Shown here one piece after another: positions 6,501 through 7,886 of a stretch of 7,886 nucleotides of DNA (position 1 is its first letter; every line of letters begins with the position of its first letter). The DNA lies in NCBI GenBank assembly GCA_025355115.1, contig JANXLO010000143.1:1-7886 (forward strand), given 5' to 3'. This stretch comes from Chthonomonadaceae bacterium (lineage in GTDB: Bacteria; Armatimonadota; Chthonomonadetes; Chthonomonadales; Chthonomonadaceae). Made by a program: the position numbers and the translations under genes. The notes under the pieces were generated by a model. That model was given only the letters and a program-made list of their open reading frames with translations, was not told the origin of the DNA and searched no databases.

Positions 6501-7886
6501 CTACTTATCGCAGCGCAGCAGGCCGTAGACGACGCCGTCCAGCAGGGCGAGCCAACTGGCCTCGATGACGTTGGTCGAGACCCCGATGGTGCTCCAGGAC
6601 TGCTCGCCATCGGCGCTGTCGATGATGACGCGCACCTTGGCCGCGGTGCCCTCGCGGGTGTTGACGACGCGCACTTTGAAATCGGTCAGCTTTATCTGCT
6701 GAAGCTCGGGATAGAACTCGCTGAGGGCTTTGCGGAGCGCGCCGTCGAGCGCATGGACGGGGCCGTCGCCCTCCGCGACGGTGAGTCGTTCTTGGCCGTC
6801 CACGACGATCTTGACGGTCGCCTCCGTGATCGGCTCCTCGTCGCTGCCCCGTTTTTCTACGATGCAGCGGAAGCCCTTCAGCTCGAACAGGCGACGGTAG
6901 GCTCCGACCGACTGCTTTATCAGCAGCTCGAACGAGCCCTCAGCGCCTTCGTAGGAGTAGCCTTCGTGCTCGCGCTCGGTGATGAGCTTGAGCAGGGCGC
7001 GCGCTTCCGGGGACTTGCGGTCGATCTCGAAGCCGAACTCTGCCGCTTTGCTCGCGATGCTGCTGCCTCCGGCTAGCTCCGAGACGAGGATCCGGCGGGA
7101 GTTGCCGACCGCTTCCGGCTCGATGTGCTCGTAGCTCGCACCTTTCAGCACAGCGTCGGTGTGGAGGCCGCCCTTGTGGGCGAACGCGCTCTTGCCGACG
7201 TAAGGGCGGCGCGTATCGGGCGTCAGGTTCGCGACCTCATCGACGTACTGCGACAGGCCAGTCAGGTGCTCGATAGATTCGGGGAGCAGGCAGTCGTATC
7301 CGAGCTTGAGGCGCAGGGCCGCGATGACGGGGATGAGATCGCAGTTGCCGCACCGCTCGCCGTAGCCGTTGACGGTTCCCTGCACCTGAACAGCGCCCTC
7401 ACGGATGCCTGCGAGGGCGTTGGCGACGCCGCACTGCGCGTCGTTGTGGGTATGGATGCCGAGGGGGGTGTCAGGCAGGAGAGCTCGCACTCTGCGCACG
7501 ACCTCGGTGACCTCGTCCGGCAGCGTTCCGCCGTTGGTGTCGCACAGAACGAGGCAGTCCGCGCCCGCGTCGGCGGCGGCTCGCAGGCAGAGAAGGGTGT
7601 AGTCGAAGTTGCGCCTGGAGCCGTCGAAGAAGTGCTCCGCATCGAAGAAGACGGCTTTGCCCTTGCTTTTCAGGAAGAGAACTGTGTCGCCGATCATGCG
7701 CACGTTCTCCGCGAGAGTGGTCTTGAGCGCGACGGTGACGTGCGTATCCCACGACTTGCCGACGTTGGTGACGACGGGCGTCTCGGCGGCTAGGAGCTTC
7801 TGCACCTGCGCATCGTCCTCCGGGCGGACATCGGGGCGGCAGGTGCTGCCGAAGGCGGCGAGGCGAGCGTGGCGCAGCTTGACGCC
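6501..7886 (-). CDS. cimA: (R)-citramalate synthase, N-terminus outside window
   Basis: The frame stays open to the right edge. The GTG at 7805 is internal, because codons upstream of it read ARLAAFGSTCRPDVRPEDD, which is family sequence. 461 residues are visible, and roughly the first 65 (including the DTTLRDG metal-binding motif) should lie beyond the edge. The enzyme condenses acetyl-CoA with pyruvate to (R)-citramalate, the first step of threonine-independent isoleucine synthesis in the cytoplasm. Seen in order: GKSWDTHVTVALKTTLAENV, FFDAEHFFDG (characteristic of the CimA branch rather than LeuA), LVLCDTNGGTLPDEV, GIHTHND (HTHND at 7440-7454), VQGTVNGYGERCGN (end of motif at 7344-7370), KSAFAHKGGLHTDAV, EPEAVGNSRRILVSELAGGS, and a C-terminal LeuA-type allosteric domain (from about FELLIKQSVGAYRRLFEL to the stop). 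The His pair and GERCGN Asn are the expected metal ligands. Residue after FGST is Cys where Arg is usual. Identification is firm. Confidence 0.96.
   Translation of the reverse strand, partial: GVKLRHARLAAFGSTCRPDVRPEDDAQVQKLLAAETPVVTNVGKSWDTHVTVALKTTLAENVRMIGDTVLFLKSKGKAVFFDAEHFFDGSRRNFDYTLLCLRAAADAGADCLVLCDTNGGTLPDEVTEVVRRVRALLPDTPLGIHTHNDAQCGVANALAGIREGAVQVQGTVNGYGERCGNCDLIPVIAALRLKLGYDCLLPESIEHLTGLSQYVDEVANLTPDTRRPYVGKSAFAHKGGLHTDAVLKGASYEHIEPEAVGNSRRILVSELAGGSSIASKAAEFGFEIDRKSPEARALLKLITEREHEGYSYEGAEGSFELLIKQSVGAYRRLFELKGFRCIVEKRGSDEEPITEATVKIVVDGQERLTVAEGDGPVHALDGALRKALSEFYPELQQIKLTDFKVRVVNTREGTAAKVRVIIDSADGEQSWSTIGVSTNVIEASWLALLDGVVYGLLRCDK

Noticed and set aside
6417..7793. Open plus-strand frames of about 220 codons each opposite cimA
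   Set aside because: They are antisense to clear citramalate synthase sequence, and their translations show no recognisable motifs.
1..7886. CRISPR array, tRNA/rRNA, transposase, phage, toxin-antitoxin or defence genes
   Set aside because: No evenly spaced repeats, RNA-gene-like sequence or recognisable proteins of these kinds were seen on either strand; nearly all bases fall in the five assigned genes.

Overview
The window is GC-rich bacterial chromosome with tightly packed genes and no sign of phage, insertion sequence, CRISPR or RNA gene. The two genes on the left encode a DUF1553 (PSD1) protein and a Tat-exported DUF1501 protein. This pair is typical of Planctomycetota and is also common in related environmental lineages such as Armatimonadota, Verrucomicrobiota and Hydrogenedentes-like bacteria. 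With a citramalate synthase and a secreted PQQ-type propeller carrying an Ig-like domain, it fits one of those phyla. The sequence alone does not settle which; Armatimonadota or Planctomycetota is an inference.

Layout: (1) positions 2-3302, plus strand, hold a two-gene unit: the C-terminal 600 codons of a DUF1553 protein whose 5' end lies left of the window, then a complete DUF1501 protein. (2) A 24-bp convergent junction follows (3303-3326). (3) Positions 3327-6309, minus strand, hold dprA (DNA-processing protein of natural transformation) directly behind a gene for an exported eight-bladed PQQ-like beta-propeller protein, with 7 bp between them. (4) The gap 6310-6500 holds a consensus sigma70-type promoter (TTGACA, 17 bp, TATAAT) reading into the propeller gene. 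It also holds a long leader with a 7-bp inverted repeat around a decoy ATG, and a weak hairpin behind the next gene. (5) Positions 6501-7886, minus strand, hold cimA ((R)-citramalate synthase), cut at its N-terminus by the right edge.

Working together: the DUF1553/DUF1501 pair is probably one export-linked operon of unknown biochemical function. The propeller gene and dprA look like one transcript from the 6433-6461 promoter, although no functional link between them is known. cimA is metabolic (threonine-independent isoleucine synthesis) and appears to be a separate unit. I found no convincing new system. The points most worth a second look are a hairpin-forming in-frame insertion inside the DUF1553 domain, the consensus promoter with its structured leader, and the propeller-dprA coupling.
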